Origin: Hyphomonas neptunium ATCC 15444
Lineage (GTDB): Bacteria; Pseudomonadota; Alphaproteobacteria; Caulobacterales; Hyphomonadaceae
NCBI RefSeq assembly: GCF_000013025.1
Contig: NC_008358.1
Coordinates: forward strand, 1,798,001 to 1,862,000
Length of the DNA stretch: 64,000 nt
Direction of reading: 5' to 3'
In this document: one piece after another, positions 1 to 10,582 of the stretch
How the letters are laid out: each line of letters opens with the position of its first letter
Position numbering within the stretch: the first letter of the stretch is position 1
Translations under genes and position numbers: made by a program
Notes under the pieces: generated by a model
Database searches by the model: none
Told to the model about the DNA's origin: nothing
The model's input: only the letters and a program-made list of their open reading frames with translations

Positions 1-362
1 TAACGATCGCCGGCTTCGCTCTGGCGAGCATGACTTACTTCTTCAATCGCGGTGTTGGTGCGCGCATCGCCGCAAGTGGTGGCCCGCTCCACTCGCTTTT
101 CTCCAATAAATGGTATTTCGACGAGATCTACCAAGCCACGCTGGTTCGCGGGTCAGCTTTCCTCGGCAATATATTCTGGAAAGCAGACAAGAAGATCATT
201 GATGGTGCCGGCCCTGACGGAATGGCTGCGCTTGCAGGCATTGGCGCCCGGCGTCTGGCAAAAATGCACACGGGTTATCTGTATCACTATGCCTTCGTGA
301 TCATCGGGGCGGCCATCGTATTTGGCGCGATCCTGTGGTTGCGGGCAGGAGGGGCCAACTGA
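1..362 (+). CDS. nuoL: NADH-quinone oxidoreductase subunit L, C-terminal end (partial)
   Basis: This is the last ~120 codons of the large antiporter-like membrane subunit of respiratory complex I; the reading frame is open from base 3, so the gene starts upstream of the window. Visible are the periplasmic/loop stretch '[11 protein letters not shown]', typical of NuoL C-termini (N-K-W-Y-F-D-E), and one terminal hydrophobic helix (about the last 25 residues). NuoL carries the long amphipathic helix and a proton channel at the distal end of the membrane arm. It is followed directly by nuoM (TGATG overlap) and nuoN, the usual nuo operon end. The call rests on the C-terminal motif plus the neighbours. 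Confidence 0.93.
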   Translation, partial: TIAGFALASMTYFFNRGVGARIAASGGPLHSLFSNKWYFDEIYQATLVRGSAFLGNIFWKADKKIIDGAGPDGMAALAGIGARRLAKMHTGYLYHYAFVIIGAAIVFGAILWLRAGGAN

Positions 363-1864
363 TGGGCGGTTTCCCCATTCTTACCGCGATGACGTTCCTG
401 CCGTTGATCGGCGCGTTGCTCATCGTTCTCGTCCGCGCGGCCACTGCAGGAAGCCGCGCTGCGGCGGATGATGGTCGTCAAAACCGTGCCATCCTCATGG
501 CTTCGCTGATTATTTCAGCAGCGACTTTCGTGCTGTCTGTTGCGGCGTTTCTGTCGTTCGATCCAGGGCAGATGGGTTATCAGCTGGTCGAACAGCACGC
601 GTGGTATGGTCCGATAAGCTATAAGCTCGGTATCGACGGGCTTTCCATGTCGCTGATCCTGCTCACGACGTTTCTGACGCCGATCTGCCTTCTGGCGAGC
701 TGGAATTCCATCGACAAGCGCGTGACTGAATATGTCGTCGCATTTCTGGTGCTCGAGACATTCATGATTGGTGTCTTTACGGCGCTCGATCTGGTGCTGT
801 TCTACATATTCTTCGAGGCTGGCCTGATCCCGATGTTCCTCATCATCGGTATCTGGGGTGGGAAAGACCGTATCTATGCCTCGTTCAAGTTCTTCCTCTA
901 CACGCTGATCGGCTCACTGCTGCTTCTGGTGGCCGCGATCTACATGATCCAGGTGGCCGGTTCAGCCGACTTCGAAGTGCTCGAGCAGTTTGCGTTTGAT
1001 CCGGGCGTTCAGACCTGGCTCTGGCTTGCCTTCTTGGCGTCGTTTGCCGTCAAGCTGCCGATGTGGCCGGTTCACACATGGTTGCCGGATGCGCACGTTC
1101 AGGCGCCAACGGCCGGGTCGGTTGTCCTCGCCGGTGTCCTGCTGAAAATGGGCGGCTACGGCATGCTGCGCTTTTCATTGCCGATGTTTCCCGATGCCAG
1201 CGCATACTTCCAACCGATGATGTTTGCCCTTGCGGTCATCGCGATCATTTACACGTCGCTTGTCGCCTGGCGTCAGACGGACATGAAAAAACTCATCGCC
1301 TATTCGTCGGTCGCGCATATGGGCTTTGTTACGCTCGGTATTTTTGCCTTCAATGAAACGGGGATACAGGGCGCCATCTTTCAGATGCTGAGCCACGGCC
1401 TGATTTCCGGCGCGCTGTTCCTGATCGTGGGTGTCGTCTACGACCGCATGCACACTCGCGAGATTGCAGCCTATGGCGGCCTGGTTGGCCGCATGCCGAT
1501 CTATGCCGGCTTCTTCATGTTGTTCACCATGGCCAACGTAGGTTTGCCCGGAACAAGCGGGTTCGTAGGAGAAATTCTTACGATGATAGGTGGCTTCCAG
1601 GCAGCAACATGGGCAGCCTTTGGCGCGGCATTCGGTGTGATCTTTTCTGCCGTCTACATGCTGACGCTTTATCGCCGCACCGTCTTCGGTGAGATAACCA
1701 ATCCACTGCTTGAAGACATCAAGGACATGAACCGGATCGAATGGGTCTGCATTGCACCGCTTGCAGTCCTCACAGTTCTTTTTGGTGTTGCCCCCAACCT
1801 CATTTTCGCCGTCACCAATGGTGCTACAGGGCGCATTATCGCGCTCATGGCGGGAGGCCAGTAA
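362..1864 (+). CDS. nuoM: NADH-quinone oxidoreductase subunit M
   Basis: 500-residue polytopic membrane subunit of complex I that forms one of the antiporter-like proton channels. The start chosen is the ATG overlapping the nuoL stop (TGATG); an in-frame codon further upstream lies inside nuoL and is less likely. About 14 hydrophobic segments can be seen. The conserved glutamate of TM5 lies in '[11 protein letters not shown]', and the essential lysine of the discontinuous helix region in '[19 protein letters not shown]', both characteristic of NuoM/ND4. It is coupled to nuoL and lies 4 bases before nuoN, so it is translated as part of the nuo operon. Length and motifs are normal. Confidence 0.97.
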
Positions 1865-1868
1865 GCCG

Positions 1869-3302
1869 ATGCTTGATACTCAATCCATCATACAGGCCAT
1901 GGCTCCAGAGCTTTGGCTCGCCGCATCCGGTCTCATGCTGGTGCTCGTGGGGGCAATCGTTGGAGAGCGCTTCAACAGCCTTTCCTATAAAGTCGGCGCA
2001 CTCGTCATGTTTGGAGCAGCCGCACTTTCGGCCATGCATCTTCAGGGCGGCGAAGCCTTCAATGGCCTCGTTAAAACAACAACGTTCACGAACTTTACGA
2101 AGGTAATCAGTTTCACCCTGGCAGGTGTGGCAATTTTCCTCTCCGAAGGGTTCCTGCGCCGGCATGAAATAAGCCGATATGAATACCCTCTGCTGATGGT
2201 CCTTGCTTCGCTTGGTATGGGCATCATTCTGTCGGCAAATAATTTGATGACGCTTTATATGGGCATCGAAACGCTGAGCCTGTCGTCATATGTGCTGGCA
2301 GCGTTCCACCGAGATTCTGCACGGTCGTCTGAAGCGGGCCTCAAATATTTCGTGTTGGGCGCACTTGCCTCCGGCATCCTTCTGTATGGTGCCTCACTGG
2401 TTTACGGGTTCACCGGCACAACCTCATTTGATGGCCTGACTTTGGCGGGTGAATCCGTGGGCGCCATGTTTGGCATGGTGCTGATGATCGTCGGTCTCGC
2501 GTTCAAGATTTCCGCGGCCCCGATGCACGTCTGGACACCTGACGTGTATGAAGGTGCTCCGACGCCTGTTGTCGCTTTTTTTGCTTCAGCGCCAAAGTTT
2601 GCGTCCCTTGTTGTCTTCGCCAACGTGATGTTCACGCTTTTTGGAAGCGTCATGGACCAATGGCAGCTTATCGTGGCGATCATTGCCGGACTGTCGATGA
2701 TCGTTGGCTCGCTCGGTGGCCTGACGCAGAATAATATCAAGCGTCTTCTGGCGTATTCCTCGATCGCCAATGTTGGCTATGCGTTGGTTGCGGTTGCTGC
2801 GGGGCAGGTTCTCGGCGCGCCGGCACTTCTGACGTTCTCGACCATTTATGTCATCTCATCGCTTGGCCTGTTTGCCGGAGTACTTGCGATGCGCCGCCGG
2901 GGCGGCATGGTTGAAAATATTCAGGAACTGGGCGGCCTCGCGCGACGCCAGCCAGTCTTTGCAATCGCGATGACCGTTTTGGTGCTCTCGGTTGCGGGAT
3001 TGCCTCCGTTCGGCGGCTTCTTCGGCAAGTATGAGGTGCTGCGCGCAGGTGTCGAAGCAGAGCTCGTGCCATTGGCTATCATTCTGGTGATCGCTTCCGT
3101 TGTGTCCTTGGGGTATTATCTCCGCTTGCTGAAAGTCATGTGGTTCGATGAACCCAAAGAGACTTTTGAGCGTGTGGATGTGACGGTTCTGGGCACCGTT
3201 GTCGCTTGCGCCGTGATCGCCGGTGTTGTGTTCATGATCTTTATCGGGGAACTCGGCACGGGTGGTTGGGCCAGCTATGCTGCTTCGGGACTTCTCCCTT
3301 GA
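1869..3302 (+). CDS. nuoN: NADH-quinone oxidoreductase subunit N
   Basis: 477-residue membrane subunit of complex I (ND2 family), third antiporter-like channel. The ATG at 1869, 4 bases after nuoM, gives the expected N-terminus '[11 protein letters not shown]'; a longer in-frame extension would run back into nuoM. The TM5 glutamate is in '[14 protein letters not shown]' and the channel lysine in '[22 protein letters not shown]', both NuoN hallmarks. It ends the nuo operon, but the downstream birA start overlaps its stop codon, so transcription and translation appear to continue into the biotin ligase gene. Confidence 0.97.
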
Positions 3303-4033
3303 GCGCTTCCTGGCCACTCTACCGGTTCGAAGAAATTGACAGCACCAACACAGAAGCGAAGCGCCGCGCGGCTGAGGGCAGCTTCAATAATCAATGGATT
3401 GTTGCCAGCACGCAGACGGCGGGACGTGGACGGCAGGATCGCGCCTGGTCTTCTCCTGTAGGAAACATCTTCACTACAGCACTCTTCGCGGAGCCGGGCG
3501 GCATTTCAGTGGCGCTTCGAGTGCCGTTTGCTGCTGCTTTGGCGGTGGTTGATACGGTGCTCTCTGTCGCGCCGGCCGCTCCTGTGCGTGTGAAATGGCC
3601 CAATGATGTGCGTGTCGATCACCAGAAAGTGTCCGGCATTCTGGTTGAGACTGGCGGAGCAGGAGACCGGCTGTGGATCGCGGCAGGTACAGGCATCAAT
3701 GTTGCCTATGCGCCGGACAACGTTGGCCAGGGCGCGACAAGCCTCAATAGGTTGAGTGCGCAGGTTCTTGATTTAAAAGAAGTATTGGATTTCTATCACT
3801 CTGCTTTCGAAGCCCGACTGGCTCAGGCTAAGGTGACCTTTGATGGTGTGCGCAAAGACTGGCTAAAATATGCTGAGGGCCGCAACGAAAAGGTATCTGT
3901 TAGGGTCGGGGACACATACGAAGAGGGGGTATTCGAGGATCTCGAACAGGATGGTGCCCTTCGTCTTCGGTTGCCGGATGGAAGCGCGCGCATCATAAGG
4001 GCCGGCGAAGTAAACCTTATTGGACGAGCGTAA
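3299..4033 (+). CDS. birA: Biotin--[acetyl-CoA-carboxylase] ligase
   Basis: 244-residue biotin protein ligase that activates biotin as biotinyl-5'-AMP and attaches it to biotin carboxyl carrier proteins. The biotin/AMP-binding loop GRGR lies at residues 42-45 and the catalytic lysine motif KWPNDV at 99-104. There is no N-terminal helix-turn-helix, so it is a monofunctional enzyme and not the E. coli-type repressor. The start is inferred as TTG at 3299, overlapping the nuoN stop (TTGA); the residues before it read as nuoN in another frame, while the residues after it ([16 protein letters not shown]) align with the family. Birds-of-a-feather order nuoN-birA-coaX-rnj is common in alphaproteobacteria. 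Confidence 0.94.
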
Positions 4034-4036
4034 CGC

Positions 4037-4804
4037 ATGCTTCTGGTTATCGACGTTGGGAACACCAATACTGTTTTTGCGCTCCATGATGGTGAGCAGT
4101 GGGTCAATCAGTGGCGCAGCGCCACGGATTCAACAAAAACGGCGGATGACCATGCCTCGTGGCTTTGGCGGCTGGCTGATATGCAAGGCGTTGATCTGTC
4201 TCGGGTTCAAGGATGCGTTGTTTCATCCGTTGTGCCGCACGCTCAGTTCAACTTTCGCAATTTGGCGCGGCGCTATTTGAACGTCGAGCCCTTGTTCATC
4301 GGGGAGCCGGGATTGAAAACCGGCATGGCGGTCAGAGTGCGTCACCCCGAACAGGTCGGTGCCGACAGGATCGTTAGCGCCTTGGGCGCTCATGTAGCGT
4401 ATCCCGGTGATCTGATCGTAATCGATAGCGGTACAGCAACGACGTTTGATATTGTTTCAGCGGATGGTGCGTTTGAAGGTGGCATCATATCCCCAGGCAT
4501 CTATCTCTCTATGAGAGCCTTGCATGATGCCGCCGCGCAATTGCCGCGGATTGCGATTCAGAAGCCGCCGCAGGTCATAGGTAAAGACACTGTGTCTGCC
4601 ATGCAGTCAGGTGTGTTTATAGGGTATATTGAACTGATTGATGGTCTCGTTCGGCGCATCAAAGCCGAATGGGGGCGTCCGATGACCGTGATTGCAACAG
4701 GGGGCGTGGCGTCTCTCTTCGAAGGAGCAAGCGAAACCATCGATTACTACGATCAAGACATTCTTATCCGGGGGCTATTGGAAGTCTGGAAGCGGAACCG
4801 TTGA
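4037..4804 (+). CDS. coaX: Type III pantothenate kinase
   Basis: 255-residue cytoplasmic kinase that phosphorylates pantothenate in the first step of coenzyme A synthesis. The ASKHA phosphate-binding motif DVGNTNT is at residues 6-12, with later motifs GADRIV and DSGTATTFD typical of CoaX rather than CoaA. It starts three bases after the birA stop and its own stop overlaps the TTG start of the ribonuclease J gene, so it sits in a translationally coupled chain. Type III enzymes are known to be insensitive to CoA feedback. Length is normal. Confidence 0.96.
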   Translation: MLLVIDVGNTNTVFALHDGEQWVNQWRSATDSTKTADDHASWLWRLADMQGVDLSRVQGCVVSSVVPHAQFNFRNLARRYLNVEPLFIGEPGLKTGMAVRVRHPEQVGADRIVSALGAHVAYPGDLIVIDSGTATTFDIVSADGAFEGGIISPGIYLSMRALHDAAAQLPRIAIQKPPQVIGKDTVSAMQSGVFIGYIELIDGLVRRIKAEWGRPMTVIATGGVASLFEGASETIDYYDQDILIRGLLEVWKRNR

Positions 4805-6498
4805 CACTGAAGGAGACCACAATCGATCAGTCCAAGGACGAGCTCGTATTTCTTCCCCTCGGCGGTTGCGGCGAGATCGGAATGAACCTCAATGCCTATG
4901 GATATGGCCCGCCAAACGCGCGGCGATGGATCATCGTTGATGTGGGTGTCACATTTGGGAACTCGGATACGCCGGGAATTGACCTGATCTGTGCGGACCC
5001 AGATTATCTGATAGGGGAGCACATCGACGCAGTCTTCCTGACGCATGCTCATGAAGACCATATTGGGGCTGTTGGGCTTTTGTATCCGATGCTCAAGACG
5101 AAGGCGCCGATTTACGCAACGCCTTTTACATGTGAACTTGTTCGGTCCAAGATGGACGAGCGCGGCGTGGACCAAAAATGGCTGAAAACGATCTCGATGG
5201 GTGGAACTGTCAAGGCGGGTCCTTTCGAGGTTACGTATGTTACCCTCACCCACTCGATACCTGAGCCCAACGCACTGGCCATCCGCACTCCAGCGGGGAT
5301 AGTTCTTCATACGGGCGATTGGAAAATCGACCCGCAACCTCAAATCGGTTCGAGCACAGACATTAGTGGTCTTACAGCGCTAGGGGATGAAGGCGTGCTC
5401 GCGATGGTTTGCGACTCGACCAACGTGTTTGAAGGCGGCGAAGCCGGGTCTGAAGAAACAGTGCGACAAGGGCTCATCGAGCTTATTGCCGAACAGACGC
5501 AGGCTGTGGCTGTCACAACTTTTGCGTCCAATGTTGCGCGCGTTAAATCCATCATAGACGCTGCGAACCAGGCAGGCCGTAGCGTTTGTCTCGTGGGGCG
5601 CAGTATGCACCGCGTGACAGCTGCGGCGAAAGCCGTGGGGATACTTCCGGCGCGCCTTGATTTTGTGGACGAGAGCGAAGCGGGTTATTTGCCAGCGGAG
5701 AATATCCTTTATCTCTGTACAGGGAGCCAGGGAGAGGCCAACGCGGCGCTCTCGCGAATAGCGCGCGGAGATCATCGTCATGTGGCGCTACGCGAGGGGG
5801 ATAGTGTCATTTTTTCCTCTCGTCTGATCCCCGGCAATGAAACCAGTGTCTACAGTTTGCAGAACACATTGGCGGAGAACGGAATAAAGGTAATCACTCC
5901 ACGGATGGTTCCCCAGACGATCCATGTGTCTGGTCACCCCTGCCGTGATGAGCTGCGGCGAATGTATCAATGGGTCCGCCCCAGAATTTCTGTGCCGGTT
6001 CATGGTGAGCGCCGGCATATTCTTGAACATGCATCCTATGCGCGATCCCTTCAGGTTCCTGAGGCAATCGCCCCCAGAAACGGAAGCCTCATCCGCCTCG
6101 CGCCAGGTGAGGCGGAGATACTCGATGAAGTGCCGGCAGGACGACTCTTTCTGGATGGCAATCGGCTGGTTCCAGAGGGCGCGCAGGGATTGGTTGAACG
6201 CAAACGGTTGCATAATAGCGGCGTAATATTCGCCACCGTCAGTCTCGACCAGGCCGGACGGCCGGTCGACGGTCCCGTTGTTGTGGCTAAAGGACTTTCG
6301 GAAAAAGACGGAAGGGTCGCTGAGGAAAGCCTCGAAATCCTTGATGAGGCGGCGGAAGCTGCCGTTGCTGGTTTATCAAAGAAAGATCGCAATGATGATG
6401 AAGCGATCGAGCGATCAATAGGACGGGCTTTGCGTAAAGCGTGTGATGTCAATTTCGGCCTGAAGCCGGTGATTGAAGTGGTTGTGCTGAGGAGCTGA
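4801..6498 (+). CDS. rnj: Ribonuclease J (metallo-beta-lactamase/beta-CASP)
   Basis: About 565-residue RNA-processing nuclease with 5'-to-3' exo- and endonuclease activity, acting in rRNA and mRNA maturation and decay. The zinc-binding motif HxHxDH is present at residues 82-87 (HAHEDH), with the downstream 'HTGDWKID' and 'HGERRH' metal and beta-CASP motifs. The start is proposed as TTG 4801 overlapping the coaX stop (TTGA), because the sequence just after it ([20 protein letters not shown]) matches the family N-terminus and everything upstream reads as coaX. No ATG alternative fits. Residues about 460-565 form the usual C-terminal domain. Confidence 0.94.
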   Translation: MTLKETTIDQSKDELVFLPLGGCGEIGMNLNAYGYGPPNARRWIIVDVGVTFGNSDTPGIDLICADPDYLIGEHIDAVFLTHAHEDHIGAVGLLYPMLKTKAPIYATPFTCELVRSKMDERGVDQKWLKTISMGGTVKAGPFEVTYVTLTHSIPEPNALAIRTPAGIVLHTGDWKIDPQPQIGSSTDISGLTALGDEGVLAMVCDSTNVFEGGEAGSEETVRQGLIELIAEQTQAVAVTTFASNVARVKSIIDAANQAGRSVCLVGRSMHRVTAAAKAVGILPARLDFVDESEAGYLPAENILYLCTGSQGEANAALSRIARGDHRHVALREGDSVIFSSRLIPGNETSVYSLQNTLAENGIKVITPRMVPQTIHVSGHPCRDELRRMYQWVRPRISVPVHGERRHILEHASYARSLQVPEAIAPRNGSLIRLAPGEAEILDEVPAGRLFLDGNRLVPEGAQGLVERKRLHNSGVIFATVSLDQAGRPVDGPVVVAKGLSEKDGRVAEESLEILDEAAEAAVAGLSKKDRNDDEAIERSIGRALRKACDVNFGLKPVIEVVVLRS

Positions 6499-6505
6499 GA
6501 TAGCA

Positions 6506-6934
6506 ATGAGCGAATTCAAGATCGGACCCCTGAATCATGTGGGGGTAGCTGTTCCCAATATTGAGCAAGCCTGTGAGACGTATCGCTCGCTTTACGGTGC
6601 GACGGACATCACCACGCCATTTGACATGCCGGAGCAGGGCGTCAAAGTTTGCTTTGTGAATTTGCCCAACAGCCAGATTGAGCTGATCGAGCCTCTGAGT
6701 GAGGCTTCGCCGATTGCGAATTTCCTGAAGAAAAATCCGGCAGGCGGCCAGCATCACGTCTGTTTCGAAGTCGCGGACATTAATGAGGCCGTGACCGAGA
6801 TGGAAAAGCGTGGCGCAACTGTGCTCGGTAAGCCGCGCATAGGGGCTCACGGCACGATGATCATTTTCGTTCACCCCAAGAACTCCAACGGCGTTCTGGT
6901 GGAGCTGATGGAAACGCCCAAAGGGCACCACTGA
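6506..6934 (+). CDS. mce: Methylmalonyl-CoA epimerase
   Basis: 142-residue vicinal-oxygen-chelate protein interconverting (2S)- and (2R)-methylmalonyl-CoA in propionate, odd-chain fatty acid and branched amino acid breakdown. It shows the paired beta-alpha-beta-beta-beta modules with metal ligands in 'NHVGVAV' (His 11), 'QHHVCFEV' and the terminal 'VLVELMET' glutamate. It begins 7 bases after the RNase J gene and its stop overlaps the next start (TGATG). The family is also called lactoylglutathione-lyase-like; the mce-DUF1467-proS order supports the epimerase assignment. Confidence 0.92.
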   Translation: MSEFKIGPLNHVGVAVPNIEQACETYRSLYGATDITTPFDMPEQGVKVCFVNLPNSQIELIEPLSEASPIANFLKKNPAGGQHHVCFEVADINEAVTEMEKRGATVLGKPRIGAHGTMIIFVHPKNSNGVLVELMETPKGHH

Positions 6935-7173
6935 TGGGCATAGCAGGCGCTACGATTGTTTTTGTTCTTGGCTGGTGGATCAGCTTCTTTGCCGTATTGC
7001 CGATAGGCGTGAAGGGGCAATGGGAGGATGATTCCACTGTCCCTGGTACGGAAGAGGGCGCTCCAAAACAGCCAATGCTTTTGAAAAAGGCCCTATGGGC
7101 AACGATCGGCGCTGTTGTGATTACGGCGGCCGCTGCTGTGGTTGTTCCTCTCCTGCTTGCGGAACAGCCCTAG
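6934..7173 (+). CDS. DUF1467 family small membrane protein
   Basis: 79-residue protein with two predicted transmembrane helices (about residues 2-22 and 50-74) joined by a polar loop containing 'PIGVKGQWEDD'. This arrangement and its position between mce and proS match the DUF1467 family widespread in alphaproteobacteria. Its function is unknown. It is translationally coupled to mce by a TGATG overlap, so the two are made from the same message; nothing in the sequence shows a catalytic role. Confidence 0.88.
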   Translation: MGIAGATIVFVLGWWISFFAVLPIGVKGQWEDDSTVPGTEEGAPKQPMLLKKALWATIGAVVITAAAAVVVPLLLAEQP

Positions 7174-7220
7174 CTGCGGCTAGTGAGCGTGAAAGAATTC
7201 CGTAAAAGTCTGGATGATTC

Positions 7221-8540
7221 ATGCGCCTGTCGAAGTTTTTTCTGCCTGTTTCCAAAGAAGCGCCTGCGGATGCCGCGATCGTTTCTCACCAGCTGATGCT
7301 GCGTACCGGTATGATCCGGCAGAATGGCGCAGGCATCTACTCCTGGCTGCCTCTGGGTTATCGCGTACTCAAACGAATTGAGCAGATTGTACGCGAGGAA
7401 ATGAACCGGGCGGGCGCCATCGAAATGCTGATGCCGACGCTGCAACAGGCTGATCTCTGGCGGGAGTCCGGCCGGTATGACGACTATGGCAAAGAGATGT
7501 TGCGTATCAAGGATCGCCATGAGCGGGACATGCTGTACGGCCCGACAAATGAAGAACTGATCACGGATGTCTTCCGGACCTATGTAAAAAGCTACAAGCA
7601 GCTACCTCTGAACCTGTATCACCAGCAGTGGAAGTTCCGCGACGAGGTGCGGCCCCGTTTTGGTGTCATGCGCGGTCGTGAGTTCCTCATGAAAGACGCC
7701 TATTCGTTTGATCTGACTGAGGAAGACGCCAGAGCGGCGTACCGCAAGATGTTCTGTGCCTATCTGAATGCATTTGACCGGATGGGCCTCACGGCCATCC
7801 CGATGCGTGCAGACACGGGGCCGATCGGCGGCGATCTCAGCCACGAATTCATTATTCTGGCAGATACTGGCGAGAGCGCCGTCTTCTGTGACAAGGCTCT
7901 CCTCGATCTTCCGGCCCCTGGCTTAGACCTCGATTTCGAGTCAGACCTCACGCCATTCGTGACTGAGCGCACCGGATATTATGCGGCAACCGAAGAGATG
8001 CATGATGAGGCCGCATTCAATGCGCTGCCGGAAGACCGGCGTGTTTCCGCGCGGGGAATTGAAGTAGGTCACATCTTTTTCTTTGGCACCAAATACTCAA
8101 AGCCGATGAACGCTGTGGTGCAGGGGCCTGATGGTCAGATGGTGCCAGTTCAGATGGGCAGTTATGGCATTGGTGTTTCGCGGCTACTCGGTGCGATCAT
8201 CGAGGCATGTCACGACGAGAACGGCATTGTATGGCCGGAGTCGGTTGCCCCCTTCGATGTTGGCCTGATCAATATGCGTCCCGGCAATGAAGCCTGCGAT
8301 GCAGCCTGTAACACGCTATACGCTGCGTTGACTGCAGCTGGCCGTGAAGTGCTCTACGACGAAACCGATGACCGCGCAGGGGCGAAGTTTGCGCGCATGG
8401 ATCTCATCGGCCTGCCCTGGCAAACGACCGTCGGGCCGCGCGGCGTTACTGAAGGCAAGGTCGAGGTCAAGAATCGCAAGACGGGCGAGAAGCATGATGT
8501 CAAAATCGAAGATATGCTGGCTCAACTGAAAGGCTCCTGA
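7221..8540 (+). CDS. proS: Prolyl-tRNA synthetase
   Basis: 439-residue class II aminoacyl-tRNA synthetase charging tRNA-Pro. Class II motif 2 is seen in '[25 protein letters not shown]' split around the conserved R, and motif 3 in '[13 protein letters not shown]'; an anticodon-binding domain fills the last ~100 residues. At ~440 residues it is the short alphaproteobacterial form lacking the cis-editing insertion present in E. coli ProRS, so misacylated Ala-tRNA-Pro must be cleared in trans. It ends in a TGATG overlap with lolC. Confidence 0.97.
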   Translation: MRLSKFFLPVSKEAPADAAIVSHQLMLRTGMIRQNGAGIYSWLPLGYRVLKRIEQIVREEMNRAGAIEMLMPTLQQADLWRESGRYDDYGKEMLRIKDRHERDMLYGPTNEELITDVFRTYVKSYKQLPLNLYHQQWKFRDEVRPRFGVMRGREFLMKDAYSFDLTEEDARAAYRKMFCAYLNAFDRMGLTAIPMRADTGPIGGDLSHEFIILADTGESAVFCDKALLDLPAPGLDLDFESDLTPFVTERTGYYAATEEMHDEAAFNALPEDRRVSARGIEVGHIFFFGTKYSKPMNAVVQGPDGQMVPVQMGSYGIGVSRLLGAIIEACHDENGIVWPESVAPFDVGLINMRPGNEACDAACNTLYAALTAAGREVLYDETDDRAGAKFARMDLIGLPWQTTVGPRGVTEGKVEVKNRKTGEKHDVKIEDMLAQLKGS

Positions 8541-9820
8541 TGAGCGCGATGCCTTCCGCAACGCCTTTTGGCAAACTGGAGCGAACGCTTGCCTGGAGGT
8601 ATCTCAGGGCGCGCCGTGAACATGGGGGCGCCAGCCTTATCGCGGTCATTTCATTCATCGGAATTTTCTTCGCGGTGGCCGCGTTGATTATCACCATGTC
8701 GATCATGAGTGGATTTCGTGCGACCCTGCTCGACGCACTCTTGGGCGGCGAACCCCATATCTCCGCCGCAGTCGATGGCATGCCGCAGGACGAGGCGGAA
8801 GCATTGGCCAAGATAATCTCTGAAACCCCGGATGTTATCAGCGCGTCTCCTTATATCGAGCAGTTCGTTTTGCTGTCTGCAAATGGTGTGAGAACGGGCG
8901 GCGTGGTTCGCGCGGTTCCGCCTGCCGATCTCAAAACCATGCCGATCCTAAAGGACGGGGGCGAGGCGGCCCTGGCCGCTGGGTTTGGACAAGGCCGAAA
9001 TGGCGGCAATGTCATCATGATCGGACAATACCTCGCAGCAAATCTGGGGCTTCAGCCCGGCGATAGTGTCGAGGTCGTGACATCGCAGATGCGATCTGGT
9101 CCCCTAGGACAAACGCCGATCAGCAAGTCTTATGTTGTTGGAGACATTTTCCGGACCGGCTCCGCACAGTTGGACAACGTCTATGTATTCATGCCGATGA
9201 ATCAGGCGCAGATATTGTTCCAGTCCAAAGGGCGCTATCAGTTTCTGGATATCCGGGTGAAAAATCCCGACATGACAGAGGTCGCCATGCAGCGCATCTC
9301 TGAAGCGACAGGTTACAGTCTGCTTCTACGAGATTGGAAGACCAAGAACCGGACATATCTGGGCGCGCTGAGAACTGAGCGTGTCATGGTGAGATTGCTG
9401 GTAACGATCATCATGATGATTGCCACACTGAACATCATTGTCGGGGTTGTAATGCTGGTCAAAAACAAGACGCGGGATGTGGCCATCCTGCGGACCATCG
9501 GTCTCAGCCGCGGCGGCGTTCTGCGGGTATTCCTGATGGTAGGAACCGTTCTTGGCTCACTGGGCGCTCTGCTTGGGATGGTTGTGGGTGTGCTGTTCAT
9601 TCTCAACATCGGCCCGATCGAGGCTCTGATCAATCTCGCGATTGATGGGGAAGTGTTCCCGGCAGAGCAGTATGGCCTGGATCATCTGCCAGCTGTGCTT
9701 GATTGGGGCGAAGTGGCTAGCACGGGCGCCTACGCGCTGATCATGTCCATGGTCGTCTCACTGATCCCGGCAATCTGGGCGTCGTCGCAAGACCCGGTCA
9801 AAGCGCTGAGGTTTGAATGA
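8540..9820 (+). CDS. lolC: Lipoprotein-releasing ABC transporter permease LolC/LolE
   Basis: 426-residue inner-membrane permease of the Lol system, which extracts outer-membrane lipoproteins from the inner membrane and passes them to LolA. It has one N-terminal helix (about residues 31-55), a large periplasmic domain, and three C-terminal helices (about 285-310, 330-355 and 390-415) with the MacB/FtsX-type 'VAILRTIGLSRGGVLRVF' coupling segment. Only one permease gene is next to lolD, so the transporter may use a homodimer (LolF-like); that is inference. Its stop overlaps lolD by 4 bases. Confidence 0.94.
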   Translation: MSAMPSATPFGKLERTLAWRYLRARREHGGASLIAVISFIGIFFAVAALIITMSIMSGFRATLLDALLGGEPHISAAVDGMPQDEAEALAKIISETPDVISASPYIEQFVLLSANGVRTGGVVRAVPPADLKTMPILKDGGEAALAAGFGQGRNGGNVIMIGQYLAANLGLQPGDSVEVVTSQMRSGPLGQTPISKSYVVGDIFRTGSAQLDNVYVFMPMNQAQILFQSKGRYQFLDIRVKNPDMTEVAMQRISEATGYSLLLRDWKTKNRTYLGALRTERVMVRLLVTIIMMIATLNIIVGVVMLVKNKTRDVAILRTIGLSRGGVLRVFLMVGTVLGSLGALLGMVVGVLFILNIGPIEALINLAIDGEVFPAEQYGLDHLPAVLDWGEVASTGAYALIMSMVVSLIPAIWASSQDPVKALRFE

Positions 9821-10503
9821 TGCAACCCGTACTCGAACTTCTGGGAATTGACCGGACGTATCATACTGCGGCCGGCGCATTGCAGGTGTTGCAGGGCACC
9901 GACCTGCGCGTTTCGCCCGGCGAGCTTGTGGGCCTGGTGGGGCCATCTGGTTCCGGAAAATCGACGCTGCTGCATACCGCGGGCCTGCTGGAGCGGCCGG
10001 AGGGCGGCTCAATCTTTCTGGATGGGATCGACTGCCTGAAGCTGAACGACAATGGCCGCACCAGCATCCGGCGCAGAAAGATCGGCTTCGTTTATCAGTT
10101 TCACCATCTGCTACCTGAGTTTAATGCCATCGATAACATTGCAATGCCTCTTATGATCGCGGGGGTGAAAAAGTCCAAGGCGCGTGAAAAGGCGTCGAGC
10201 CTTTTAGAGGTCATGGGACTAGAAGAGCGCGCCTATCACCAGCCAGGCCAGTTGTCGGGTGGGGAGCAACAGCGTGTGGCGATTGCCAGAGCGTTGGCAA
10301 ATGACCCCAAGCTTGTGATCGCTGACGAGCCGACCGGAAACCTCGATCCCACCACAACGGAGCGTGTGTTCGGCACGCTCATCAAAATGGTGCGTGAAGA
10401 AGGCGCGGGAGTGCTGGTGGCCACGCACAATTTCGCCCTAACCCGGCATATGGACCGTATTCTCACCCTCAAGGATGGGAAGCTCATAGATTACGTTGAA
10501 TGA
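9817..10503 (+). CDS. lolD: Lipoprotein-releasing ABC transporter ATPase LolD
   Basis: 228-residue ATPase that powers lipoprotein release with the permease encoded just upstream (ATGA overlap). Walker A GPSGSGKST is at residues 42-50, the ABC signature is LSGGEQQR, and Walker B is in 'LVIADEPTGNLD'. The LolD-type 'YQFHHLLPEFNAIDN' Q-loop region sets it apart from general MacB ATPases. Its second codon is also ATG, so the start could be three bases later. Confidence 0.96.
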   Translation: MMQPVLELLGIDRTYHTAAGALQVLQGTDLRVSPGELVGLVGPSGSGKSTLLHTAGLLERPEGGSIFLDGIDCLKLNDNGRTSIRRRKIGFVYQFHHLLPEFNAIDNIAMPLMIAGVKKSKAREKASSLLEVMGLEERAYHQPGQLSGGEQQRVAIARALANDPKLVIADEPTGNLDPTTTERVFGTLIKMVREEGAGVLVATHNFALTRHMDRILTLKDGKLIDYVE

Positions 10504-10582
10504 TCGGCTGTGGACTACTGGAGCCGCGCGCTTCCGGCCTGGCTGATTCGGTGAGAGTATCTGCGCGGAAGAGGATTGCCGC

